DNA from: Planctomycetota bacterium | GTDB taxonomy: Bacteria > JAJVIF01 > JAPKYR01 | Direction of reading: 5' to 3' | NCBI GenBank assembly: GCA_030614715.1 | Contig: JAUWTM010000020.1 | Span: forward strand, 1-37,932 | DNA length: 37,932 bases | The notes under the pieces: model-generated | The model's input: the letters and a program-made list of their open reading frames with translations, nothing else | Databases searched by the model: none | What the model was told of the DNA's origin: nothing | Shown: positions 8,695 to 15,355 of the stretch, one piece after another | How positions within the stretch are numbered: position 1 is the first letter of the stretch | Layout of the letters: every line of letters starts with the position of its first letter | Made by a program: the position numbers and the translations under genes

Positions 8695-8717
8695 GCGGTG
8701 ACAGTCACCCGGATTTG
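8695..8717 (+). repeat. 23-bp direct repeat, copy 1 (copy 2 at 8983-9005)
   Basis: GCGGTGACAG followed by (T/GG)CACCCGGATTTG appears at 8695-8717 and 8983-9005 with one or two differences. The copies bracket the two twin-hairpin elements and the MITE-like element. Confidence 0.75.
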
Positions 8718-8724
8718 CCCTTAT

Positions 8725-8778
8725 GTAGCACGCGCGTCCCGCGCGTGATTACCGGTCGCATGCACGTCACGTGCATGC
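8725..8778. repeat. Twin-hairpin dispersed element, copy 1
   Basis: Hairpin A is CACGCGCG-TCC-CGCGCGTG (8729-8747). Hairpin B is the near-perfect palindrome GCATGCACGT-C-ACGTGCATGC (8758-8778). They are joined by ATTACCGGTC. The architecture matches the element at 23286-23336, including the GTCGCAT junction before hairpin B. Confidence 0.75.
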
Positions 8779-8791
8779 TTTTCTTGAAAAC

Positions 8792-8883
8792 GGTTAAAGG
8801 GGACAGGCAACGTTTTTGCTACAGCGAAAGTGGACACATCAGCAGGACAGGCAGACGCAAAAAAGTGACAGTCCCCTTTAACC
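8792..8883. mobile_element. 92-bp MITE-like element with terminal inverted repeats
   Basis: The left end begins GGTTAAAGGGGACAGGCAAC (8792 onward). The right end, read from 8883 backwards, begins GGTTAAAGGGGACTGTCAC. The ends share a perfect 13-base terminus and then diverge slightly through a T-run and GC for about 28 bases in total. No coding capacity is visible. It is too short to encode a transposase, so it would depend on one in trans. Confidence 0.65.
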
Positions 8884-8929
8884 TCCTTCAACTTTGAATT
8901 TTATTTTAAATCTGAATCTATTACGTAGC

Positions 8930-8970
8930 GCAGTCTGCCAGACTGCAGTACCGCGGACGGCCCTGTCCGC
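8930..8970. repeat. Twin-hairpin dispersed element, copy 2 (diverged)
   Basis: Hairpin A is GCAGTCT-GCC-AGACTGC (8930-8946) and hairpin B is GCGGAC-GGCCCT-GTCCGC (8953-8970), separated by AGTACC. It is preceded by TACGTAGCG, comparable with TATGTAGCA before copy 1. Confidence 0.55.
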
Positions 8971-9043
8971 TATTCCTCGACAGCGGTGACAGGCACCCGG
9001 ATTTGGCTCCATAGGTTACTGTAGTAAGTCAAGATCACCGTTT

Positions 9044-9097
9044 CGCCAAATCCGTCCGCCAGTCCCCTATATACGCCAAATCAGTCCGCCAGTCCCC
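9044..9097 (+). repeat. Tandem 24-bp repeat, period 30
   Basis: CGCCAAATC-N-GTCCGCCAGTCCCC occurs at 9044-9067 and 9074-9097 with a single mismatch. Confidence 0.85.
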
Positions 9098-9251
9098 GCG
9101 AGTATATCGAAGTTTCGCTCTCAAATTGACAGAATCTCGGAAAAGTACATTTTCAGTACAGTATTCCATCTGAATTAATTATCGCAATAAACCCGCATAA
9201 ACAGTGGGATACAGGCCAAATACCGGAATATTTCCAAATATCTGCATTAAG

Positions 9252-9267
9252 TGGCACCCAACGTGCA
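9252..9267 (+). promoter_or_regulatory. Sigma-54 promoter of the lipoprotein gene at 9330
   Basis: TGGCACCCAACGTGCA, with GG at 9253-9254 and GC at 9265-9266. Predicted transcription start is about 9278. Confidence 0.8.
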
Positions 9268-9329
9268 TTTATCAGGGCAGCATTCTCCATTTGCTACGTA
9301 ACGCTCAAATTTCCAAGGAGGAAATCAAA

Positions 9330-11372
9330 ATGACTAAGAAATATTCCCCCCTACTGATCATCTTAGCGATATTCGCGATGTTTGCTGCATTCGGTTGCGG
9401 CAACTCGTCAAATCCCGCAACCCCCGAACTGGCCGGAGCCAACGACCTTGAGCTGGCAGGCGATTCGGAGGTTTCAGAGGGCTCGAGCGTCTGGGCAATC
9501 TTAGACGTGACCTTCGACCCCGAAACCAACACCATGGAAGCGGTGGAAGTTCGCAATGCGGAAACCCATTACGACATCACGCCGTTCGTCGCACCGTACT
9601 GCCTTTTCTCAGGCATTTATTACGACGCTGCGACCCAGTACCTGGAATTCGACCTGGAAATGATGAATCCATCCGCTATCGACGTCTGGGACGTCCGCGT
9701 TCTGATGCTTGCCGATCCGACAATCGGATGGGAACTTCTGAACGTCGATGACTACACCAAGCTTTTCAGCCCGTTCCCGCCGTCACAGGTCAATCCTTTC
9801 ATCGCTTATGCCGAGTCAGTACCACTTAGAGAATTCGGTGCCGGCCTGATTCACATTGAGAAGTTCGAGATGCGAACTCCCCTCGTTATCCCGTCACCGC
9901 TCGGATTCAGGCTACTCGTCGAGTGTTCACATCCCAGCAACTGCGAAGACGTGTACTTGATCGACAACCAGACACTGAGCAATCCCATCAGCGACACTGT
10001 CGTTGGTTACATGTCAGTTGACGTTTTCGACTGGCAGGGTAACATCGGCCAGGTCTACGTTGACACGACACCGATCACCGGTGGCCTATCATGGCTCGGT
10101 AACACCGGCGGCGACACCTACGAAGCCGGTATTTTCAATTCAGCCGGTGCCGCACCTGGCAAATACATGTGCATGATCACTGCTGATTCCTGGTCGAGTC
10201 CCGATAACCTCTACGATTTCCTTGAGATTGAAGTTATTCCGGGATCCACCACGTCAGGTGGCTGGGACGGAACAGACTACAACATCAACGGTGGCTGCGG
10301 CATGGACCTTGGCGTCATCGCAGATCCCGGCGGACCCCGCGACAGCGAGATCCTGATGGCCGGTAACAACATTGCCGCCTGCGATGCTGTCATCAAGTAC
10401 GATCCTTACTATGCTGCGAATTCACTCTACGTAGCTCTCGACAATTACGATCCCGACAACGACGACTACCAGCCTTACCCGATAGACCGAATCGATGCAG
10501 CTGACGATGGCGCGTTCAGCTTCACGAACACAAACCCCGATATTTTCATCGGTGGTGCGATCTGGATATACAACTTCATGGTATGGACCTGCTTCGACAA
10601 TATCCCGCAGGCCTACATGGGTCCGTCCCCGATGGAGAGCCGGTATTACTTCGATCTCTCCTACATGGACATTCAGCCCCGACCTGCCGACGTCTGCGAC
10701 GACTTTGAGCTTGGTCAGTACGCTCTCTTCACCTCGACTTACACTTACGCTCCTGAGGACCTGTTCCTGATCGGCACGATGCCCGGAACGTACACTCACG
10801 ACCTCGTCAAGTTCAAGGCCAACATGGACACGTTTGCCGGTATCGGTGACGGACTGGTCGATCCTGACGGAATCCTCGGAATCGACACCATCGAGTTCCA
10901 CAATGACGTCGACGGCGTGCGACTCTACGTGCTTGAGAGCAATGGCGGACTCCCTCAGGTCGAGGTTTTTGAGATTCACGACACGAAGTCGGGCTTCGAT
11001 AACGATGCGATCTCTCACATCATGACCATAGATATTGATACGACTCCCCTGATCGATTACGGGTGGATCGAAATGCTCGGTGCTCTCGACATCGAGATCC
11101 TTCCGATCAACAACGACTACGATCTGAACCCGAACGATCACACCGTGTGTGTGCTGGTCGACTGGTACGGAAGCCCTTACATGAACGGCGAGATTTTTCT
11201 CTACAACGCCCAGACCGGTGCTTTCCTCGAGACCGTTGGCGATGCCCTCAACATCGCACTCGAGAACACCTCACCTCATCACCTTGACACCGATGACGGT
11301 GACTGGGAGATCCATGTAAGCCATACCGATGCATCGGGTGTTAACCTGGTGACAGTCTTTGATCACAGTTAA
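9330..11372 (+). CDS. Lipoprotein, shared-module family, with a large ~370-residue C-terminal domain
   Basis: This 680-residue lipoprotein has signal MTKKYSPLLIILAIFAMFAAF-GC, lipid Cys 23. Residues about 45-305 are the family module: VWAILDVTFDPETN, ITPFVAPYCLFSGIYY, NPSAIDVWDVRVLM, a VNPFIAYAE segment, CSHPSNCEDVYLIDNQ and GKYMCMITADS. Residues ~310-680 form a second domain not present in the shorter relatives. It is rich in Asp, Tyr and Gly, with recurring strand-like segments (DSEILMAGNNI, NSLYVALDNYD, VCVLVDWYGS, EIFLYNAQTGAF), suggestive of a beta-propeller. I could not assign a family. AAGGAGG (9315-9321) places the start at ATG 9330 rather than the in-frame ATG at 9204, which lies upstream of the promoter. 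It ends at a strong terminator. Confidence 0.86.
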   Translation: MTKKYSPLLIILAIFAMFAAFGCGNSSNPATPELAGANDLELAGDSEVSEGSSVWAILDVTFDPETNTMEAVEVRNAETHYDITPFVAPYCLFSGIYYDAATQYLEFDLEMMNPSAIDVWDVRVLMLADPTIGWELLNVDDYTKLFSPFPPSQVNPFIAYAESVPLREFGAGLIHIEKFEMRTPLVIPSPLGFRLLVECSHPSNCEDVYLIDNQTLSNPISDTVVGYMSVDVFDWQGNIGQVYVDTTPITGGLSWLGNTGGDTYEAGIFNSAGAAPGKYMCMITADSWSSPDNLYDFLEIEVIPGSTTSGGWDGTDYNINGGCGMDLGVIADPGGPRDSEILMAGNNIAACDAVIKYDPYYAANSLYVALDNYDPDNDDYQPYPIDRIDAADDGAFSFTNTNPDIFIGGAIWIYNFMVWTCFDNIPQAYMGPSPMESRYYFDLSYMDIQPRPADVCDDFELGQYALFTSTYTYAPEDLFLIGTMPGTYTHDLVKFKANMDTFAGIGDGLVDPDGILGIDTIEFHNDVDGVRLYVLESNGGLPQVEVFEIHDTKSGFDNDAISHIMTIDIDTTPLIDYGWIEMLGALDIEILPINNDYDLNPNDHTVCVLVDWYGSPYMNGEIFLYNAQTGAFLETVGDALNIALENTSPHHLDTDDGDWEIHVSHTDASGVNLVTVFDHS

Positions 11373-11396
11373 CTCGGACTCCTGATATACACGGAC

Positions 11397-11430
11397 GCCG
11401 GCCACCTCACGGTGGCCGGTGTTTTTTTTT
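11397..11430 (+). terminator. Rho-independent terminator of the lipoprotein gene at 9330
   Basis: Stem GCCGGCCACC (11397-11406) / GGTGGCCGGT (11411-11420) with loop TCAC, followed by G and nine T. Confidence 0.92.
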
Positions 11431-11452
11431 ATACAAACTGCCCCCCTGCCTA

Positions 11453-11494
11453 CAATGCCCCAACCTACAGTGCCCCAACCGTCAGGGAGGGGGT
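11453..11494 (+). repeat. Dispersed ~42-bp repeat, copy 1 (inverted copy at 18273-18315)
   Basis: The sequence contains two TGCCCCAACC-type units followed by GTCAGGGAGGGGGT. The reverse strand of 18273-18315 carries the same series (two TGCCCCGAC units, then GTAAGGGAGGGGGT). Both lie just after a gene end in non-coding DNA, and in one frame both read ...APTVREGV. Confidence 0.8.
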
Positions 11495-11612
11495 CTGTTC
11501 TCTTTCTATACCCCACTCGCTAACGCTCGGGGCTCGGTATTATCCTTTCAATATGAGAGAAATCAGGAACCGCATTATCGGGAACCACATGCCCACTTCA
11601 AGCCATCCGCTG

Positions 11613-11654
11613 AAGCCCGCATGAATAGGGGGATAACGGGCTTGTTATTTTTTT
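11613..11654 (+). terminator. Terminator-like hairpin just upstream of the 11671 promoter
   Basis: AAGCCCG (11613-11619) / CGGGCTT (11637-11643), then GTTA and seven T. It has no gene of its own and lies 17 bases before the sigma-54 -24 box, so it may insulate that promoter from upstream transcription. The rest of 11431-11612 holds only the dispersed repeat. Confidence 0.5.
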
Positions 11655-11670
11655 AACAAATTCCCCGTAA

Positions 11671-11686
11671 TGGCACGATTTATGCG
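11671..11686 (+). promoter_or_regulatory. Sigma-54 promoter of the proline-tail lipoprotein gene
   Basis: TGGCACGATTTATGCG, with GG at 11672-11673 and GC at 11684-11685. It is followed by TTATACG, as at the 5828 promoter. Predicted transcription start is about 11697. Confidence 0.8.
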
Positions 11687-11728
11687 TTATACGTGATGCA
11701 TTCTAATCCCCTTGAAGGAGTAAATATC

Positions 11729-12934
11729 ATGAAACGGTTACCAACCACACTACTGATCCTCCTGATCTCGATCCTTCTGCTGGGTTCAGTCGCCTGTGGA
11801 TCCGCCGGTTCCAATCCCGCGACACCGAGCCTTTCGGGCAACAGCGCACCAGTTGTTGACACCGAAGGTACAGGCGTGCTGGGAGTCTGGGACGTGACGT
11901 TCGATCCCGATTCAATGACAATCGATGCCCTTGAATCGCGTGACGCAGCCCAGCATTTCAACATAACCGGCTTAGTCCAACCCACGATGACATTCGGAGT
12001 TGTATCCTACAACCCCGCGGCCGGAATCCTCATATTCAATGCTTTCATCACCAACCCATCCAATCTTGCAGTCTACGACGTCCGGACGCTCTTCCTGTCA
12101 GGTCCGGGACTGGGCTATCAACTGCAAAATCCCGACGATTACACGGCATTATTCAATCCCTACGGCCCCGGTATCGTCAATCCGTTCAAAGCATACGCCA
12201 AAACTGCGATAAGCAGGCAGTTTGGCCCCGGGTTGACCTACCAGGAACAGTTCCAGGTACAGATTCCCATCGGCTCTGCACCACCGTTCAGCTTCCAGCT
12301 GCTTGTCGAGTGCTCGTGGCCTGCAAACTGCGACGATGTCTATGAAATTTCAAATCAGACTGTCAGCAACATCGTAGACAACATGACATCGGCAATTATT
12401 TCCCTCGACGGATTCGATCACCAGGGAAATATCAGCGGAATTTATGTCGACACGACACCAATCACCGGAGGATTCACGAATCTTGTGATTTCCAGTACTA
12501 CAACATGGAAGGGCACAGTAATCAATTCAGCAGGTGCTCCCGCGGCAACTTACTCGTGCATGATTGTGGCGAACAGTGCCGGGACGCCCGACGCCCTTTA
12601 TGACTTTGTGAATATTGTGGTTGGGAACTCTTCAATGCCAGCCCCGCCCCCTCCACCCCCACCACCGGTAAATACCCCACCGCCAACAAGTCCAACACCG
12701 ATACAACCACCAACGGGTACGCCACCGCCCCCACCCGGACCGCCACCACCGCCGCCCCCAGTGCCGCCACCGACACCACCGCCTGTTCCGCCACCAGTTC
12801 CTCCGATACCACCGCCTCCACCGCCAAATCCGCCACCGCCACCACCGATACCTCCTCCTATACCTCCTCCGCCACCACCGGCACCGCCTCCTCCTCCACC
12901 GACGCCTAATCCTCCACCTAATCCCGGTGGTTAG
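11729..12934 (+). CDS. Lipoprotein, shared-module family, with a ~98-residue proline-rich tail
   Basis: This 401-residue lipoprotein has signal MKRLPTTLLILLISILLLGSV-AC, lipid Cys 23. Residues about 40-300 are the family module (VWDVTFDPDSMT, HFNITGLVQPTMTFG, NPSNLAVYDVRTLFL, VNPFKAYAK, CSWPANCDDVYEISNQ, IYVDTTPITGGFTNL, ATYSCMIVANS). From residue 304 to the end the chain is mostly proline with scattered T, N, V, I, A and G. Such a tail should be an extended polyproline-II rod and might span the cell wall or bind other surface proteins. AAGGAG (11714-11719) precedes ATG 11729, and the upstream in-frame ATG at 11693 lies before or at the expected transcript start. A strong terminator follows. 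Confidence 0.86.
   Translation: MKRLPTTLLILLISILLLGSVACGSAGSNPATPSLSGNSAPVVDTEGTGVLGVWDVTFDPDSMTIDALESRDAAQHFNITGLVQPTMTFGVVSYNPAAGILIFNAFITNPSNLAVYDVRTLFLSGPGLGYQLQNPDDYTALFNPYGPGIVNPFKAYAKTAISRQFGPGLTYQEQFQVQIPIGSAPPFSFQLLVECSWPANCDDVYEISNQTVSNIVDNMTSAIISLDGFDHQGNISGIYVDTTPITGGFTNLVISSTTTWKGTVINSAGAPAATYSCMIVANSAGTPDALYDFVNIVVGNSSMPAPPPPPPPPVNTPPPTSPTPIQPPTGTPPPPPGPPPPPPPVPPPTPPPVPPPVPPIPPPPPPNPPPPPPIPPPIPPPPPPAPPPPPPTPNPPPNPGG
12638..12931 (+). repeat. Proline-codon low-complexity tract
   Basis: Nearly 300 bases of CCN codons encode the proline-rich tail of the lipoprotein. The codons are mixed CCA, CCG, CCC and CCT rather than a single repeated triplet, so the tract is not a simple recent slippage expansion. 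Confidence 0.9.
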
Positions 12935-12955
12935 AGGAAAGGAAATAGAACATAT

Positions 12956-12985
12956 GCACCGACCGAACGGGGTCGGTGCTTTTTT
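12956..12985 (+). terminator. Rho-independent terminator of the proline-tail lipoprotein gene
   Basis: Stem GCACCGACC (12956-12964) / GGTCGGTGC (12971-12979) with loop GAACGG, then six T. Confidence 0.92.
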
Positions 12986-13116
12986 ATGTTCCGTTTAATT
13001 CTCGGACGTCGCATCAGGCACACCCCCGGCTCCCTTAATCGATTATAATAACGATGGTCGAGGGTTGATCATGTACGTATCCTGCACTTTCAGAGGGATG
13101 GGAACACCCGTAGAGG

Positions 13117-15246
13117 ATGGAAAAACCGAACGATAAAGAGATAAAGTTCGGAATGTTCGGAGGGGTTTTCACCCCGAGCGTGCTGACTGTGATCGGTGTA
13201 ATCCTGTTTCTCAGGACAGGATGGCTGGTCGGTAACACCGGACTCGGCGGCGCCTTACTGATAATTCTTATCGCGCATACGGTAACTGTCGCGACAGGCC
13301 TGTCGCTCTCATCAATTACGACAAACATCCGGATCGGTGCAGGGGGCGCGTACACGATTATCGCACGATCGCTCGGGCTCGAAGTCGGAGGTGCGATAGG
13401 AATCCCCCTTTACCTCTCGCAGTCAATCTCCGCAGCGTTTTACATTGCAGGATTCACTGAAGCGTGGATCGTGCTCTACCCCGAACACCCACCGCAGCTC
13501 GTAGCAGCCACGTCGTGGGCTGTACTCACGCTCATTGCATATATAGGAGCTCACTGGGCGATACGGATCCAGTACGTGATCATGGCAGCGATCGTCCTGT
13601 CACTCGCCTCATTCTTCATAGGGAATCCCGATATTGAAACAGCAACTCCCGAGTTGTGGGGCAGGTTTCAGGGCGCGCCGTTCTGGACTGCCTTCGCGAT
13701 CTTTTTCCCTGCAGTTACAGGTATCATGGCGGGTGTCAGCATGTCCGGTGACCTTAAGGATGCCAGGTCAGCCATACCGAAGGGAACGATGTGGGCGATA
13801 GGAATCGGATTCCTCGCCTATGTTGGCGCTGCGATCATTTACGCATACAGGGCTGGTACGGAAACACTCCTTGAAAATCCCGCGATCATGATCGACATCA
13901 GCACGCTCGGATGGACATTCTATGTCGGCGTCTTTGCAGCCACTTTGTCATCAGCACTTGGGTCGCTTGTTGGTGCACCAAGGACGCTTTACGCGCTGGG
14001 TGAACATGGTGTAATTCCGGGATCGAAGTTTTTCTCACAGAAGACGGTCACGGGGCAGCCTCGAAACGCGGTCATACTGACAAGTGCCATCACACTGGTA
14101 TTTGTTCTTGCTGGCACACTCGACACCATCGCCCAACTCCTGACCATGTTCTTCCTGATCACGTACGGAATGGTGAACCTGGTTACGTTCATCGAGAAAG
14201 TCACCGGCATAGTCAGCTTCCGGCCATCGTTCAGGGTCCCGACGTTTGTCTCGCTGTACGGCGCAGTGGCGTGCCTGTTCATCATGCTGGTTATCAGCCC
14301 GATCACCGGATTTCTCGCGATCCTGGTTACTGCGGGTATCTATTTCATGCTGGTTCGACTTGGCCTGAAAACCCGATGGGGCGATGTGAGGAGCGGACTG
14401 CTTTCAACGATCGCGGGATGGGCCGCACGCCAGGCAGTTCACCTGCCGCGACATGAAAAGTCATGGACTCCCGACATCCTGCTCCCACTTGAAGTACCCC
14501 GTGAGAGTTCAACCCTTATCCGGTTCGCACGCGATATCTGCTACCCGGGAGGAAGTGTCATCGCATTCAGCGTCACCGAAGAAGGGCATCGCAGCAAGCT
14601 TGTCGAACTGGACAAGGCTCTTGAACCGATTCGTAAGGACAAGCTGTTTTTCGTGTCGTCGGTAGTCGAGGGTGATGACTTTGTCGACAAGGCGCGCACG
14701 ATAATTCAGCTTCTCAGGGCAGTTTTCTTCCGTCCGAATGTGCTGCTGATCACACTCAGCGATGATCCCGACAAGGACGGTAAAGTGCATGAGATTGTCG
14801 GAACTGCAATCAATGAGAACATGGGAATCGCGATTCTCAAGCATCACCAGGAGATAGAGTTCGGGAACCGGCAGGTAATCAACCTGTTCCTGAGGGATAA
14901 GAGCCCGAACAAGGACCTTGCGATCCTGCTCGCGCTTCAGTTGAGGCGTAACTGGAACGATGCAAGGCTCAACCTCGTTTCACTCGCCGGGGACGACAAC
15001 GACAGGGTCACGCAGAGGGAATTTTTCGGAAACCTGAAGGAGGAAGCACGGCTACCATCGGGGACGTCGATAAATATCATCCAGGGTAAGTTCCCCGAAG
15101 ACCTTGCGAAGATGCCGGAATGCGACATCGCGATTTTCGGTACGGGCATGCAGATCTCGACGGACCAGATACGGACCATCTTCACACACAGCAAGGTGTC
15201 GTGCCTGTTTATCCGCGACTCCGGCTTCGAAAGCGCGTTTGTGTAG
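13117..15246 (+). CDS. SLC12-like (cation-chloride cotransporter / APC superfamily) membrane transporter
   Basis: This 709-residue integral membrane protein belongs to the APC superfamily. The start GMFGGVFTPSVLTVIGVILFLRTGW-like region (residues ~12-36) is the first-helix signature of cation-chloride cotransporters. It is followed by IGAGGAYTIIARSLGLEVGGAIG and about twelve hydrophobic segments up to residue ~430. Residues ~445-709 are a soluble cytoplasmic domain with alternating strand and helix segments, as in bacterial SLC12 relatives. Substrate ions or amino acids cannot be deduced. No clear SD precedes ATG 13117 at normal spacing, so the start could be a few codons off. It stands as a single gene between terminators and the LRR gene. 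No sigma-54 promoter is present. Confidence 0.88.
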   Translation: MEKPNDKEIKFGMFGGVFTPSVLTVIGVILFLRTGWLVGNTGLGGALLIILIAHTVTVATGLSLSSITTNIRIGAGGAYTIIARSLGLEVGGAIGIPLYLSQSISAAFYIAGFTEAWIVLYPEHPPQLVAATSWAVLTLIAYIGAHWAIRIQYVIMAAIVLSLASFFIGNPDIETATPELWGRFQGAPFWTAFAIFFPAVTGIMAGVSMSGDLKDARSAIPKGTMWAIGIGFLAYVGAAIIYAYRAGTETLLENPAIMIDISTLGWTFYVGVFAATLSSALGSLVGAPRTLYALGEHGVIPGSKFFSQKTVTGQPRNAVILTSAITLVFVLAGTLDTIAQLLTMFFLITYGMVNLVTFIEKVTGIVSFRPSFRVPTFVSLYGAVACLFIMLVISPITGFLAILVTAGIYFMLVRLGLKTRWGDVRSGLLSTIAGWAARQAVHLPRHEKSWTPDILLPLEVPRESSTLIRFARDICYPGGSVIAFSVTEEGHRSKLVELDKALEPIRKDKLFFVSSVVEGDDFVDKARTIIQLLRAVFFRPNVLLITLSDDPDKDGKVHEIVGTAINENMGIAILKHHQEIEFGNRQVINLFLRDKSPNKDLAILLALQLRRNWNDARLNLVSLAGDDNDRVTQREFFGNLKEEARLPSGTSINIIQGKFPEDLAKMPECDIAIFGTGMQISTDQIRTIFTHSKVSCLFIRDSGFESAFV

Positions 15247-15355
15247 GTAGTCCGGCAACTCGAATTAATTAGGATTCGGCAGGATACAAGTGGAACATGA
15301 AACAATTCAGTCTTTTAACCATCTAGTATGTTAATACAAACGCGGAGATGGTGAG

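Larger units (their letters stand above)
8578..9251. other. Non-coding patchwork of dispersed repeats
   Basis: No gene is supported in this region between two lipoprotein genes. The short open frames here are built from repeats. It contains a 16-bp direct repeat (8615, 8674), a 23-bp repeat (8695, 8983), two twin-hairpin elements (8725-8778 and 8930-8970), a 92-bp MITE-like inverted-repeat element (8792-8883) and a 24-bp tandem pair (9044, 9074). It looks like a landing zone for small mobile sequences. Confidence 0.7.

Noticed and set aside
8578-8897. Short open frames between the lipoprotein genes at 7570 and 9330
   Set aside because: They are composed of hairpin and MITE-like repeat sequence and have no ribosome-binding sites.
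10422-11141. 239-codon open frame on the minus strand
   Set aside because: It lies wholly opposite the 9330 lipoprotein gene, which has a promoter, SD, signal peptide and terminator; it is a shadow of regular codon use.
11412-11624. Open frame reading ...APTVREG... (and the matching frame on the minus strand at 18117-18368)
   Set aside because: Both frames are created by the dispersed repeat and run through terminators or other genes.
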